In this document: in pieces, positions 16,750-26,272 of the stretch
Position numbering within the stretch: position 1 is the stretch's first letter
How the letters are laid out: each line of letters begins with the position of its first letter
Assembly: GCF_001685025.1 (NCBI RefSeq)
Contig: NZ_MAYU01000021.1
Coordinates: forward strand, 248,001 to 312,000
Reading direction: 5' to 3'
DNA length: 64,000 bases
From: Bacillus sp. FJAT-27225
GTDB lineage: Bacteria > Bacillota > Bacilli > Bacillales > Cytobacillaceae
Made by a program: the position numbers and the translations under genes
Notes under the pieces: model-generated
Databases searched by the model: none
Seen by the model: the letters and a program-made list of their open reading frames with translations, nothing else
What the model was told of the DNA's origin: nothing

Positions 16750-17496
16750 CTACTCTTCATACATCATCTTTTTTGTCATGCCTCCGTCAATCATCAAATT
16801 CTCTCCTGTAATGAAATCATTTAATGGGTCTGACAGAAAGAGGCAGGCACGAGCTATATCTTCAGGCTTTCCAACCCGTCCACTTACATGCTGGTTATGG
16901 TCGCGTTCTGACAGGGCCTGATAGTTACTAGTTTCAATCCAGCCGGGACTAATTGAATTGACTGTAATTCCATATACGCCAAGTGTCCTGGCAAGGGCGT
17001 GTGTCAAGGCTACAATCCCGCCTTTTGAAGCCGAATATGCTTCAGTGTCAGGTTCAGACATGAAAGCCCTCGTTGAAGCAATGTTAATGATTTTACCTCC
17101 TCCTTTGTCCTTCATCACCCGGGCGACTGCCTGTGAGCATAAGAAAACACTACGGAGGTTTGTGTTAATGACCTCATCCCATTCTTCAACAGTTAACTCA
17201 AAAAAGCTGCCGAAACTGGATATTCCTGCATTATTAATTAAGATGTCAATTTTTCCAAACTGGCGAACTGTCTTTTCTACAAGGATGGAAATGCTGCTTG
17301 CTTCTTTAACATCTGTTTCCAGAAAAACAGCTTTTCCTTGATTTCGTGTTAATTCCTTTGCTAACTCCATGCCTGTTTTTCCATCTATATCTGCTAATAC
17401 AAGATCAGCACCTTCCTCTGCAAACATTCGGGCAATCCCCTTGCCAATACCGTTTGCAGAACCGGTAACAATGACGGTCTTCCCTGCAAATCTCAA
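16750..17496 (-). CDS. Classical SDR dehydrogenase
   Basis: 248 aa from TTG 17496, which lies 5 nt after AAGGAGGGG; an ATG at 17520 is upstream of that site and is not a likely start. Motifs are canonical: TGSANGIGKGIA (NAD(P) binding), NNAGISSFGSF, IASTRAF, and AYSASKGG with the Tyr-x-x-x-Lys pair, then PGWIETSNYQ. A glucose/3-oxoacyl reductase-type enzyme with unknown substrate. It is first in a run with moxR, DUF58 and DUF4129 genes. Confidence 0.85.
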   Translation of the reverse strand: MRFAGKTVIVTGSANGIGKGIARMFAEEGADLVLADIDGKTGMELAKELTRNQGKAVFLETDVKEASSISILVEKTVRQFGKIDILINNAGISSFGSFFELTVEEWDEVINTNLRSVFLCSQAVARVMKDKGGGKIINIASTRAFMSEPDTEAYSASKGGIVALTHALARTLGVYGITVNSISPGWIETSNYQALSERDHNQHVSGRVGKPEDIARACLFLSDPLNDFITGENLMIDGGMTKKMMYEE

Positions 17497-17695
17497 AATG
17501 TCCCCTCCTTCATCCTTCATTCCCTAAGAATCGGGAACCGAGTTAAAGCATATTCCTTCTACAGCCGGATTTCGAGCTATCACTGGCAGCACAGCCCATA
17601 TAAAGTAAGTTTTCCCAAAATTTCTATAACTACAATTTTACAGTTTTCAGTTATTCTTCTCAAGATTGCCATATAAATTATCGTCATGTTAAGCG

Positions 17696-17890
17696 TTAGC
17701 TTCGAGCTTCGCTAACATATTCATAAATCACATCTCCACCGCGCTGGGCTATTCCACGGAAATGCTTAAAGTCCTGCCTATGTACCAATACAGTTCTAAA
17801 TGGCAAAAAATCCTCTTTGGTTACATAATACTCGGTGAGAACTCCATCACGAAGCTGATCTAGAATTTCATTTATTTCCTTTTCGTTCAT
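17696..17890 (-). CDS. Small hypothetical protein, 64 aa
   Basis: ATG 17890 is preceded by AAGGGGAAG at about 8 nt. The product MNEKEINEILDQLRDGVLTE.. is acidic and helical at first, then has VLVHRQDFKHFRGIAQRGGDVIYEYVSEA, which looks like a small mixed alpha/beta domain. I do not recognise a family. The last codons and stop form an inverted repeat (GTTAGC/GCTAAC) without a T-tract. Possibly a regulatory partner protein, but there is no evidence for a specific role. Confidence 0.6.
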   Translation of the reverse strand: MNEKEINEILDQLRDGVLTEYYVTKEDFLPFRTVLVHRQDFKHFRGIAQRGGDVIYEYVSEARS

Positions 17891-18229
17891 ACTGCCATCT
17901 TCCCCTTTCTTTAAACGAATAATAATCCTCCGCAGGATATCTGTCCAGTCTCCGATAATTCCGGGGAATTTTCAAAGAAAGATAGGTATTAGAAAGACTT
18001 TTTTTTGTACGAACATTGTTATTATGCTGGTTATGCGAGCATATTTATTACCTTAATGGCCTCATCATCAAAAAATTCATATTATTTAAAAAAGAAAGCC
18101 TTTACGTTTTAATATTTTTAGTGCAAACTGTTATTAAAATCTTATAGAAAGAAAGCATTTACTATCTGACATGGAAAAAACCTGTCAGAACGTATGCCAG
18201 TTAAAACGGGAGCAAAAGGAGAGAGACAG
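17891..18229. other. Divergent intergenic region upstream of ykvS
   Basis: 339 AT-rich bases between divergent genes. The only clear structure is TCTGACA / TGTCAGA (18165-18171/18183-18189), a 7-bp stem with an 11-nt A-rich loop in the ykvS leader. No known riboswitch or T-box pattern seen. Confidence 0.4.
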
Positions 18230-18418
18230 TTGAAAAGAGCAGAAGTGGGAAATGTGATTGAATTCCGCGGAGGACTTCAAGGTATTGTAGAAAAGGTTAA
18301 TGAAAACTCAGTAATCGTCGACCTCACTTATATGGACAATTACCGGGATTTAGAGTTGGACCAGCGTACTGTCATTAACCATAAAAACTACAAAGTTATT
18401 AAAGAAAGCGCAAATTAA
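18230..18418 (+). CDS. ykvS: DUF2187 family protein YkvS
   Basis: 62 aa from TTG 18230, which follows AAAGGAGAG; an ATG 12 codons earlier lies before this site. The sequence MKRAEVGNVIEFRGGLQGIVEKVNENSVIVDLTYMDNY is the YkvS/DUF2187 pattern, a small SH3-like beta barrel. The function is unknown. The leader carries a hairpin, and a terminator lies 9 nt past the stop. Confidence 0.85.
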   Translation: MKRAEVGNVIEFRGGLQGIVEKVNENSVIVDLTYMDNYRDLELDQRTVINHKNYKVIKESAN

Positions 18419-18427
18419 TAGATAAGC

Positions 18428-18470
18428 AGAGGGTATCCCAAAGCATATTCCGGGTACCCTCTCTCATTTT
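18428..18470 (+). terminator. Terminator of ykvS
   Basis: AGAGGGTA-T-CCC / GGG-TACCCTCT stem with an AT-rich loop, then CTCATTTT. The final T-tract is the target site of MITE copy 2. Confidence 0.7.
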
Positions 18471-18813
18471 AAAAACCTGTTTTCTAAAAGATTTTGTTTT
18501 TTATTGTTGTTGATTTCCGCTCCACAAAGGGAAGCTCCCAAGAGTAATCATCGCAGGGACAGGCGCTTTTTGCCTGTCACGAGGATGCTCGCTTTCCGCG
18601 GGGCAGGCGGTGAGCCTCCTCGTCGCTAAAGCGACTGCGGGGTCTCACCTGTCCCGCTTGTCCCGCAGGACGTTGAATAATCTTCCTGAAAAAGCACCGC
18701 AGGAGAAAATGCGTTTTTTGCATTTTCGAACGAGCTCACACCTTCCGCTCCAATCAACTGTTTACTTATCATCTATCTAATAGCAACAAAGTTTGCGAAA
18801 ACAACCTTTTAAA
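18468..18813. mobile_element. MITE-like palindromic element, copy 2 (334 bp, expanded)
   Basis: Reverse-oriented relative of 2577-2808. Ends AACCTGTTTTC (18474-18484) and GAAAACAACCT (18797-18807) are decayed forms of the same 11-bp inverted repeat. Exact TTTAAA flanks both sides (18468-18473, 18808-18813). The core (CGCGGGGCAGGCGGTGAGCC and the stretch through the TCGCT/AGCGA hairpin) is nearly identical to copy 1. Two extra modules are inserted at corresponding places in each arm: one with GACAGGC/GCCTGTC, the other with AAAATGC/GCATTTT. The gap from ykvS to the next gene (18419-18915) otherwise holds only AT-rich sequence. Confidence 0.7.
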
Positions 18814-18915
18814 AAAACTTCTCCTTCAATGTTTCCGTTATGTTCTCTAAAAATGAGGATATCATTTACAGGCAAACTGCTTTCTGCAAACAACTACTCG
18901 CAATGTGTTTTGTTA

Positions 18916-19584
18916 CTATACTTCCATATTGCCAAGCCGGACGATTTGATCAGATTCAATAACCTGTAACCCTCTATTTGTTTCGAGTGCTGTTTTGGCC
19001 ATTGCTTTCGCTACAATATGCCCCTGGACAGGTGCATATTTTACAAGTTTTCCAGACAAAATCGCCGAAAACGGACGGGTAATCCATTCCGCGATTTTTT
19101 CACCAACCCTGAATTCCTCCCTTTCCCCAAGCAAAAGGGAAGGCCGAAAAATAGATGTAGTTTCGTAAGGAAATTCGCTTAACGTTTCTTCCAATTCTCC
19201 CTTAACCCTGCTATAGAAAAACCGGGAGTCTTTGCTTGCCCCCATCGAGGAGATAACCAGAAATTGTTTCGCCCCTTTTTCGAGCCCCAGTTTTGCCGCC
19301 TGAACCGGATAGCTATAATCGACTTTCCGGAAAGCTTCCTGCGAACCAGCCTTTTTAATTGTTGTCCCAAGACAGCAAAATAGGTCATCCACCTCGAAAA
19401 TCTCCTTATGGATGTCCATTTGGTCCATGTCAATGACATATTCCTTCACTTTTGGGCTGGTAAACCCTCCAGGCCTCCTCAACAAAAGCCGCAGCTCCGA
19501 ATACTCCTCCATAGATGCCAACACATGTACGAGCTTTCTTCCAACTAGCCCAGTAGCTCCAAGGATTAGTGCACTTTTTTTCAT
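18916..19584 (-). CDS. NAD(P)-binding atypical SDR, TIP30/HTATIP2-like
   Basis: 222 aa from ATG 19584 after AAGGAGGG. N-terminal LILGATGLVGRKLVHVL is the GxxGxxG nucleotide site of atypical (extended-like) SDRs. DLFCCLGTTIKKAGSQEAFRKVDYSYPVQAAKLG and FLVISSMGASKDSRFFYSRVKGELEE give the family pattern, with Tyr-x-x-x-Lys in FYSRVKGE. FRPSLLLGEREEFRVGEKIAEW is also typical. Cytoplasmic; related proteins act as regulators or NADPH reductases, and the substrate here is unknown. It is a single-gene unit. Confidence 0.8.
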   Translation of the reverse strand: MKKSALILGATGLVGRKLVHVLASMEEYSELRLLLRRPGGFTSPKVKEYVIDMDQMDIHKEIFEVDDLFCCLGTTIKKAGSQEAFRKVDYSYPVQAAKLGLEKGAKQFLVISSMGASKDSRFFYSRVKGELEETLSEFPYETTSIFRPSLLLGEREEFRVGEKIAEWITRPFSAILSGKLVKYAPVQGHIVAKAMAKTALETNRGLQVIESDQIVRLGNMEV

Positions 19585-19740
19585 ACAAACCCTCCTTAGA
19601 CTCAACTATACTGCTCCTGAAATTGTTTGCCAACTTGCATGCTAAGGAGGGTATAGGGGATACTGCTTAATGGTATGTCTTTCATGAGTCCGAAGAGTTT
19701 GTTACAATAGGCTCATTGCAGAAAGGAGCCTGACGTTTTA

Positions 19741-20352
19741 ATGCCTTTAGAAAAAATAGATTTCCGCCTGCTTACAGGTTTTTTACTCGCTCATTTACTA
19801 CTCTTTTTTACATTTCAGGATAGAGATATTTTTTGGTACATATTCTCGGCATCGCTGTTATTTTTAACCATTTGGACGATTTGGCAGGAAGATGTCGATG
19901 ATTCTATATCTTTTAGTGAATACATGGGTTATGGACTAATCTCAGGTTTTGCTCTTTTTGGTTTGTTTTATGTTGGAGACATGCTGTTCGATATACTCGG
20001 TTTACCTTTTAGAGATAATATTTCCAAGTTATATAGCTGGTTTGCCCCAAAGCAATTTTGGCATTATATCGCCCTGATTCTGATAGCAGCACCAGGCGAA
20101 GAATTATTTTGGAGGGGATATGTCCAGAAGAGGCTGCTAAAAAGCATTTCTCCACTAGCAAGTATCTTTGTCTCCTCGATTATGTATGCATCTGTCCACA
20201 TTTATTCGAATGAATTCATTCTTGTGTTTGCTGCTTTTGTATCTGGACTGGCATGGGGCCTTTTATATGCCTGGAAAAGAAGCATGCCTCTCGTCATTGT
20301 TTCCCATCTCGTGTTTGATTTAATGTTATTTGTTTTCTTGCCACTAAATTAA
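19741..20352 (+). CDS. CPBP-family intramembrane metalloprotease
   Basis: 203 aa with about six membrane segments. The three conserved blocks of the CAAX protease/bacteriocin-immunity (ABI) family are present: APGEELFWRGYVQKRL (EExxxR), SSIMYASVHIYSN (FxxxH-type) and MPLVIVSHLVFDLMLF (HxxxD). Family members cleave membrane proteins or confer bacteriocin self-immunity; no bacteriocin gene is nearby. ATG 19741 follows GAAAGGAGCC at a longish 11-nt spacing, and TACAAT upstream may be a -10. Confidence 0.85.
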   Translation: MPLEKIDFRLLTGFLLAHLLLFFTFQDRDIFWYIFSASLLFLTIWTIWQEDVDDSISFSEYMGYGLISGFALFGLFYVGDMLFDILGLPFRDNISKLYSWFAPKQFWHYIALILIAAPGEELFWRGYVQKRLLKSISPLASIFVSSIMYASVHIYSNEFILVFAAFVSGLAWGLLYAWKRSMPLVIVSHLVFDLMLFVFLPLN

Positions 20353-20355
20353 AGC

Positions 20356-20386
20356 ATCCGCCCTGGATTTCCGGGGCGGATTTTTA
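20356..20386. terminator. Terminator between convergent CPBP and ykvI genes
   Basis: ATCCGCCC / GGGCGGAT stem followed by TTTTT on the plus strand; the reverse direction has no comparable T-tract. Confidence 0.8.
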
Positions 20387-20388
20387 GC

Positions 20389-21435
20389 TTACTTTTTATT
20401 GACCTTAAGAGGCTTGTTCCATAAAAGGACAAGGAAAGCAAGGCTAACATATCCGAACAAGGGATATAAAATGGAAAGAAGTGTGCCGTAATGGATAAGA
20501 CTTGCACCATATGAGACAGCAAATATGGCCGCTGTTATTGCTAGTGGATGTAAAGGAATGTATTTTCTTAATTGGCGCTCAAGCCCGTAAATATTGCCTA
20601 TCACTGATGTGAAAATTTCTGAATAAACGATCCCGATAAAAATCCAATGTAAACCTGCTGCCAATTTTCTCATTACAGCGGCCATTGGGATATCATATCG
20701 CTCATAGCCCGGGAGCATAACAAGCGTCAAATGGCTTGATATAAGGATCAGTGTCAAAGCAACACCACCAATGATGCCGCCCCATTTTATTGTCCAATCA
20801 TCCCGCACTTCCATAGCAATCGGGACAAGAACCGCCTGGGAAAGCCCCAAATTAAAGGCGATATAAAGAAACGGAGAAATAAAACTCCTCCAGCTTCCTC
20901 CTTCTTCAGTCAATCGAAAAAAAGCCTCTTTCACCCCAGGATTCCCGAGCGTCAAAACCATAAGGAACAAACTGAATGCTATCATCGCTGGTACAATGAA
21001 TGTATTAACTGCAAACAATCCCTTTGTTCCAACCGCCATCACAATGACGGATAATCCAATAGTAAGCAAAACTCCATAATGGCTTGAAACTCCTATTTGC
21101 TCTTCGAACACTGCCCCTGCCCCGGACATCATTACAGATGTGACACCTAGCAGCATTAAAAGCATTAGGACATTGATGACCTTGGCAGCAAAAGGACCAA
21201 ATAAATATTCATTAAACTCTTCGTACGTTTCTGTTTTTGCATGGGCAGCCAGCCTCATCAACTTTGACCCCATTGCAACAAGCAAATAGCCGCTCACCAA
21301 AATCCCCAGGAAGCCAATAAACCCGTAGCGAGTAAAAAATTCAACTATTTCCCTTCCAGTCGCAAATCCAGCCCCAACGACTGTTCCGACATATACAGCG
21401 GCGATTTGGAAGGCCCCTGTCCAATTTCGTTTCAA
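20389..21435 (-). CDS. ykvI: YkvI-like membrane transporter
   Basis: 348 aa from TTG 21435, 8 nt after GGGGAGGG; an ATG six codons earlier overlaps that site. About 10 membrane helices. The N-terminal FQIAAVYVGTVVGAGFATGREIVEFF has the glycine-rich unwound first helix typical of LeuT-fold (APC-like) transporters. B. subtilis YkvI is the obvious comparison and also lies next to clpE. The substrate is unknown; the fold suggests an amino acid or similar small solute, driven by an ion gradient. Confidence 0.8.
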   Translation of the reverse strand: MKRNWTGAFQIAAVYVGTVVGAGFATGREIVEFFTRYGFIGFLGILVSGYLLVAMGSKLMRLAAHAKTETYEEFNEYLFGPFAAKVINVLMLLMLLGVTSVMMSGAGAVFEEQIGVSSHYGVLLTIGLSVIVMAVGTKGLFAVNTFIVPAMIAFSLFLMVLTLGNPGVKEAFFRLTEEGGSWRSFISPFLYIAFNLGLSQAVLVPIAMEVRDDWTIKWGGIIGGVALTLILISSHLTLVMLPGYERYDIPMAAVMRKLAAGLHWIFIGIVYSEIFTSVIGNIYGLERQLRKYIPLHPLAITAAIFAVSYGASLIHYGTLLSILYPLFGYVSLAFLVLLWNKPLKVNKK

Positions 21436-21562
21436 GAAGACATCCCTCCCCATTAAACTATATGGGAATTAGGACAAACCATTCCTAACTTCAAAACTTT
21501 ATATCATAAAAACCTTCCAACAATTGCCACTAGTTTTAATGTGTTTTTTTAAGCAAAACACT

Positions 21563-21619
21563 TGAATGTCAAAGAAGGTCAAAGTATACTAAGAAACAGA
21601 AAGGTCAAAGTTAGTCAAA
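21563..21619 (+). promoter_or_regulatory. clpE promoter with two CtsR operators
   Basis: -35 TTGAAT (21563-21568), 16-bp spacer, -10 TATACT (21585-21590). CtsR heptad pairs follow the (A/G)GTCAAA-N3-(A/G)GTCAAA rule: TGTCAAA-GAA-GGTCAAA (21567-21583), inside the promoter, and GGTCAAA-GTT-AGTCAAA (21603-21619), just downstream. Heat-shock derepression by loss of CtsR is expected. Confidence 0.9.
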
Positions 21620-21645
21620 ATCAAACTTTCGGGGAGGCAGATAGT

Positions 21646-23805
21646 ATGCTTTGCCAACAATGTAAACATAACGAAGCTACAATCCAACTTAAATTAAATG
21701 TGAATGGCATAAGAAAAGATTTAACATTATGCCACGATTGTTATACAAAGGAACGCCAGGCAATGGCAAGTGCGTTCGGGCCATCTTCTGGTACACCTTC
21801 ATCCTTCTTCAACTTCAATTATCCGCCTTTTGGCGGCCAGGATATTCCCGCACAAGGATTCACTCCTGGGCAGCAAACGAAAAAGGCAAAAAGCGGCAAT
21901 GGGTTCTTTGACCAATATGGCCGTAATTTGAACCAGGCAGCCAAAGCCGGCCTAATCGATCCAATTATCGGCCGTGATGAAGAAGTTGAGCGGGTTATTG
22001 AGATTTTGAACAGACGGAATAAAAATAACCCCGTCCTGATTGGGGCACCAGGCGTAGGTAAAACCGCAATAGCTGAAGGACTTGCCTTAAAAATAGTCGA
22101 GGGAAATGTTCCTTCAAAACTTGCAAATAAAGAAATTTACTTGCTTGATGTTGCATCGCTTGTTTCCAATACCGGCATCCGCGGACAATTCGAAGAGCGC
22201 ATGAAGCAGATGATTTCCGCACTTCAGGAAAGAAAAAACATTATTTTGTTCATCGATGAAATTCATTTGCTGGTCGGTGCAGGCTCAGCAGAAGGATCAA
22301 TGGATGCAGGCAACATCCTGAAACCGGCACTTGCCCGCGGCGAAATGCAGCTTATTGGTGCGACAACACTAAAGGAATATCGCCAAATCGAAAAGGATGC
22401 CGCTCTTGAACGAAGATTCCAGCCAATCCATGTTCATGAACCATCTGTTGAAGCGGCAATTGAAATCTTGAAAGGCATCCAGCCTAAATATGAAGCGTTC
22501 CATGAAGTTGCATATTCTGAGGATGCGGTTCGTGCTTGTGTTCAGTTGTCACACCGTTACATCCAGGATAGGTTCCTGCCTGATAAAGCCATTGACCTTC
22601 TTGATGAAGCAGGCTCGAAACTAAACCTTGTATCAGGAAGTATTTCTTCAAAAGAGGATATTGATGCGAAACTTAAAGCAATTGCTTTTGAGAAAGAAAA
22701 GGCATTAAATGAAGAGAATTATGAACGCGCAGCTGAACTCCGTGACGAGGAAGCTAAGCTTGAGAAAATGCTCATTGACGCTAAACCAACCAACCGCCCT
22801 GTTGTCGGGGTAAGCGATATCCAGGCAATCATTGAAAAGAAAACAGGCATTCCAGTCGGCAAGCTTCAAGAGGATGAACAGAAAAAGCTGAAAAACCTTG
22901 AAGACTCAATTGCCCGGAAAGTCATCGGACAGGAAGAGGCTGTTAAAAAGATTGCAAAGGCTATCCGCAGAAGCCGTGCGGGGCTGAAAGCAAAGCAGCG
23001 CCCGATCGGTTCATTCCTGTTTGCAGGGCCAACCGGTGTAGGTAAAACCGAACTGACAAAAACACTTGCGGAGGAACTCTTCGGTACCAAGGATGCCATG
23101 ATTAGGCTTGATATGAGTGAATACATGGAAAAACACAGTGTATCGAAGCTGATTGGATCACCTCCAGGTTATGTAGGCTTTGAAGAAGCAGGCCAGCTGA
23201 CTGAGAAGGTTCGCAGGAATCCTTACAGCATCATCCTGCTTGATGAAATAGAAAAAGCCCACCCTGATGTACAACACATGTTCCTTCAAATCATGGAAGA
23301 TGGACGCTTGACCGACAGCCAGGGCCGCACCGTTTCCTTCAAGGATACTGTCATTATCATGACTACCAACGCTGGAGCAGGCTTCAGGCCAATTCATGTC
23401 GGGTTTGGAAACAGCAATCAAAGCAAGGAAACCGGTCTGCTGGAATCCCTTGGCGGATACTTCAAACCTGAATTCCTGAACCGCTTTGACAGCATTATTG
23501 AATTTACACAGCTTGAAAAAGAACATCTCCTGCAAATTGTCGATTTGATGATTGCAGAATTGAATGAAGCACTTGCTGAACAAAACTTGTCATTGACTAT
23601 TACTCAGGAAGCTAAAGGCAAACTGGCCGATCTTGGCTATCATCCGGCATTCGGGGCACGTCCTTTAAGAAGGGTTATTCAGGAACAACTGGAAGATAGG
23701 ATTGCTGACCTGATCCTTGATGAGCCAGATACAAAAGAAATCGAAGTCGTTTTGGCTGGAAATGAAATTTCATTACGAGTGCAATCTCAAGCCCAGGTCA
23801 ACTAA
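21646..23805 (+). CDS. clpE: ATP-dependent Clp protease ATPase subunit ClpE
   Basis: 719 aa from ATG 21646, 8 nt after GGGGAGG; a longer open frame to 21562 runs through the CtsR boxes and is not coding. The N-terminal zinc finger that defines ClpE is intact (Cys3, Cys6, Cys29, Cys32). The first AAA+ domain has GAPGVGKT near 132 and [12 protein letters not shown]. The short UVR-like middle domain is near 348-385. The second AAA+ has GPTGVGKT near 460 and [12 protein letters not shown]. It unfolds heat-damaged proteins for ClpP and helps inactivate CtsR. Controlled by two CtsR sites. Confidence 0.97.
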   Translation: MLCQQCKHNEATIQLKLNVNGIRKDLTLCHDCYTKERQAMASAFGPSSGTPSSFFNFNYPPFGGQDIPAQGFTPGQQTKKAKSGNGFFDQYGRNLNQAAKAGLIDPIIGRDEEVERVIEILNRRNKNNPVLIGAPGVGKTAIAEGLALKIVEGNVPSKLANKEIYLLDVASLVSNTGIRGQFEERMKQMISALQERKNIILFIDEIHLLVGAGSAEGSMDAGNILKPALARGEMQLIGATTLKEYRQIEKDAALERRFQPIHVHEPSVEAAIEILKGIQPKYEAFHEVAYSEDAVRACVQLSHRYIQDRFLPDKAIDLLDEAGSKLNLVSGSISSKEDIDAKLKAIAFEKEKALNEENYERAAELRDEEAKLEKMLIDAKPTNRPVVGVSDIQAIIEKKTGIPVGKLQEDEQKKLKNLEDSIARKVIGQEEAVKKIAKAIRRSRAGLKAKQRPIGSFLFAGPTGVGKTELTKTLAEELFGTKDAMIRLDMSEYMEKHSVSKLIGSPPGYVGFEEAGQLTEKVRRNPYSIILLDEIEKAHPDVQHMFLQIMEDGRLTDSQGRTVSFKDTVIIMTTNAGAGFRPIHVGFGNSNQSKETGLLESLGGYFKPEFLNRFDSIIEFTQLEKEHLLQIVDLMIAELNEALAEQNLSLTITQEAKGKLADLGYHPAFGARPLRRVIQEQLEDRIADLILDEPDTKEIEVVLAGNEISLRVQSQAQVN

Positions 23806-23822
23806 TCAAAAGATACTGAATT

Positions 23823-23853
23823 AAGCCCTTCACTTTTGGTGAGGGGCTTTTTA
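23823..23853 (+). terminator. Terminator of clpE
   Basis: AAGCCCTTCAC / GTGAGGGGCTT stem with a short loop, then TTTTTA. Confidence 0.85.
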
Positions 23854-23985
23854 TCCTTAACAACTGTCATGCTGTTTTTCACTTCTGAAGAAAATGTCCT
23901 TCAATTCACCCCTTGTTTTGCTTATTATTTCCATATAAACTAAAATGACAAAACCAAATGAAGAACATATTTGGAGGTATACCTT

Positions 23986-24507
23986 ATGAAAAATAAACTA
24001 CCACCAATATCTTTTCCTTTTCCCTTAGATAGCCAGAAGCACCCTTTTGATATGAATGCGAAGGGTAGATATTTTATTTATGCAAGCGGTTTTTCTTTTC
24101 TTGCTGAGAATCCAGAACATTTATCATTAAATGGCCCATGTTTTCACAAAATAAAGGAAGTCATACCAATGGGCTATAAAACCATCTCTGTCAATGAACG
24201 AGTGGCTTTCATTATGGATGGAGAAATTCTAAAGGAAGAAATGGAAGTTCCTGACCAAAACGAAACAAGAGAAATTTTCAAAGACAGATCGGATGGCTAC
24301 ACAATCTATAGCAATACTAAAATTTATTTTAAGAAGTATGATGCGTTCGCAGATAAACTTTCCAAGAATGATAACTGGGGTTATTGGGATACAATCTGGG
24401 AGAGTAAACAGGATGCTGTAAACCATGCGATAACTGTATCGGAACAGGACCGCGGCCTTAACTTGTTATTGGTATGCAGAGTATTGGATTCTATGAATTG
24501 GCATTAA
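23986..24507 (+). CDS. Hypothetical protein, 173 aa
   Basis: ATG 23986 follows TTGGAGG at about 9 nt. Soluble, no signal peptide, rich in aromatic residues (GRYFIYASGFSFLAENPEHLS; IYFKKYDAFADKLSKNDNWGYWDTIWESKQDAVNHAI). I do not recognise a family. The order of a beta-rich N-terminal half and a helical C-terminus suggests a compact single domain. It stands alone, with a shared terminator against the convergent peptidase gene. Confidence 0.7.
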   Translation: MKNKLPPISFPFPLDSQKHPFDMNAKGRYFIYASGFSFLAENPEHLSLNGPCFHKIKEVIPMGYKTISVNERVAFIMDGEILKEEMEVPDQNETREIFKDRSDGYTIYSNTKIYFKKYDAFADKLSKNDNWGYWDTIWESKQDAVNHAITVSEQDRGLNLLLVCRVLDSMNWH

Positions 24508-24531
24508 GGCAAGGAAATGAATCTCAAGCAA

Positions 24532-24571
24532 CAAAAAAGAAGCCAGGACTTCATTCCCTGGCTTCTTTTTA
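24532..24571. terminator. Bidirectional terminator
   Basis: AGAAGCCAGG / CCTGGCTTCT stem with A-tract on the left and T-tract on the right, serving both convergent genes. Confidence 0.85.
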
Positions 24572-24577
24572 AAGTTA

Positions 24578-26272
24578 TTAAAGCTTCTTATCATCCACTG
24601 ATTCAAGCCAATTTTCAATTACGCCGACTACGGATTGTACACAGCCATCTTCGAACGGGGAAATCAAGCCGGCTTCCTTGACAAGCCCAAGGAATGACTG
24701 GCTCCCTCCAAGCGAACATAAGTGGAGATAATCCTTCCACGCTGCCTCCATGTTCTCCTGGGATTTTTTCCAGAATTGGAACGCACAAATCTGGGCAAGC
24801 GTATAATCAATGTAGTAGAAAGGAGAATTATAAATGTGGCCCTGGCGCTGCCAGAAGCCGCCCCTATTCAGGTAATCATTTTCCTCATAGTCCTTGTGAG
24901 GCTGATATTTCTTCTCAATCTTACGCCATTGGGCTTTTCTTTCTTCCGGAGAAGCTTCAGGGTTTTCATATACCCAATGCTGGAACTCATCGACAGAAAC
25001 ACCATACGGAAGGAAAAGTAATGCATCACTTAAATGCTGGAACTTGTATTTTTCAGTATCTTCCTTGAAGAAAAGCTCCATCCATGGCCATGTGAAAAAT
25101 TCCATGCTCATCGAGTGGATTTCACACGCCTCGTACGTTGGCCAGTAATATTCAGGGACTTGGAAATGGCGGCTGGAATACACCTGGAACGCGTGTCCCG
25201 CTTCATGTGTAAGAACGTCAATATCTCCGGAGGTCCCATTAAAGTTCGAGAAAATAAACGGTGCCTTGTAATCTTCGATATAAGTGCAGTATCCTCCGGA
25301 AGCCTTGCCTTTTTTCGCGACAAGGTCCATTAGGTTATTTTCCCTCATGAATCGAAAAAATTCTCCTGTTTCAGCTGACAGCTCATCGTACATTTTTTGC
25401 CCATTTTCATTAATCCATTCAGGGCTCCCTTTTGGCGCGGGGTTACCGGAAGTATAGCTGAACCCTTCATCATAATAATAAAGTTTATCAACACCAATCC
25501 GTTCTTGCTGTCGGGATTTAAGCTTTGATGCAATGGGAACAATATACTCTTCTACTTGCTTCCTGAAGCCAGCAACCATCTCCGCATTGTAATCGGTTCG
25601 GTACATCCTGAAATAGGCTAGCTCCACAAAGTTCTTGTAGCCAAGTTTATGGGCAATTTCAGTCCTAACCTTTACAAGATTATCATAGATGCGGTCGAAG
25701 CTTTTCTCATTGCTGCTAAAGAATCCAAATTTCGCCTCGCTTGCGCTTTTTCTTGTATTTCGGTCAACCGACTCAATAAATGCATCCAGTTGTGCAAGAG
25801 TGCGTTCTTCCCCTTCAAATTCAATTTTTGCTGAAGCAATGAGCTTCGTATATTCAGTCACAAGCTTATTTTCCTTTTGTAAAAGAGGAATGATTTCCGG
25901 CTTGAAAACTTTCAACTGCGCCTCCGCTAATGCGAATAACTGTGGCCCGAACCGCTTCTCAAGCTCCGTCCTGAACTTGGAACTGACCAGTGCCTCATAA
26001 TACCTTGTTACAAGCCCTTCAAGCTCGGGCCCGACTTCATCCATAAAATCTTGTTCGGCTTTATAGAACTCATCCTCGGTATCAATGGAATGGCGCACAG
26101 ATACTAGCGTGACCATTGTACTGACCTTGTTCCTCAATTCATTAATTCTGTCCATCGCCCGAATTTGCCTGTCAGCACTATCGGAGTTGATGAATTCATT
26201 CAGCGCCGCTTCGAAAGTTTGCTTTGCTTCATCCAGATTCGGCCGGACATATGTATATTCCTCAAATTTCAA
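24578..26272 (-). CDS. M3-family oligoendopeptidase (PepF-like)
   Basis: 564 aa zinc metallopeptidase. The active site VLTHEAGHAFQVYSSRH provides the HExxH pair, with the downstream glutamate in PTYEACEIHSMSMEFFTWPW. Long helical N-terminal half (DEAKQTFEAALNEFINS onwards) as in oligoendopeptidase F. YYIDYTLAQICAFQFWKKSQ near the C-terminus is also family-typical. It cleaves short peptides in the cytoplasm. The TTG start at 26272 follows AAGGGG at about 7 nt. Single-gene unit. Confidence 0.92.
   Translation of the reverse strand: MKFEEYTYVRPNLDEAKQTFEAALNEFINSDSADRQIRAMDRINELRNKVSTMVTLVSVRHSIDTEDEFYKAEQDFMDEVGPELEGLVTRYYEALVSSKFRTELEKRFGPQLFALAEAQLKVFKPEIIPLLQKENKLVTEYTKLIASAKIEFEGEERTLAQLDAFIESVDRNTRKSASEAKFGFFSSNEKSFDRIYDNLVKVRTEIAHKLGYKNFVELAYFRMYRTDYNAEMVAGFRKQVEEYIVPIASKLKSRQQERIGVDKLYYYDEGFSYTSGNPAPKGSPEWINENGQKMYDELSAETGEFFRFMRENNLMDLVAKKGKASGGYCTYIEDYKAPFIFSNFNGTSGDIDVLTHEAGHAFQVYSSRHFQVPEYYWPTYEACEIHSMSMEFFTWPWMELFFKEDTEKYKFQHLSDALLFLPYGVSVDEFQHWVYENPEASPEERKAQWRKIEKKYQPHKDYEENDYLNRGGFWQRQGHIYNSPFYYIDYTLAQICAFQFWKKSQENMEAAWKDYLHLCSLGGSQSFLGLVKEAGLISPFEDGCVQSVVGVIENWLESVDDKKL

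Noticed and set aside
17891-18229. Possible riboswitch or T-box in the ykvS leader
   Set aside because: Only a 7-bp hairpin; no T-box sequence or known aptamer core.
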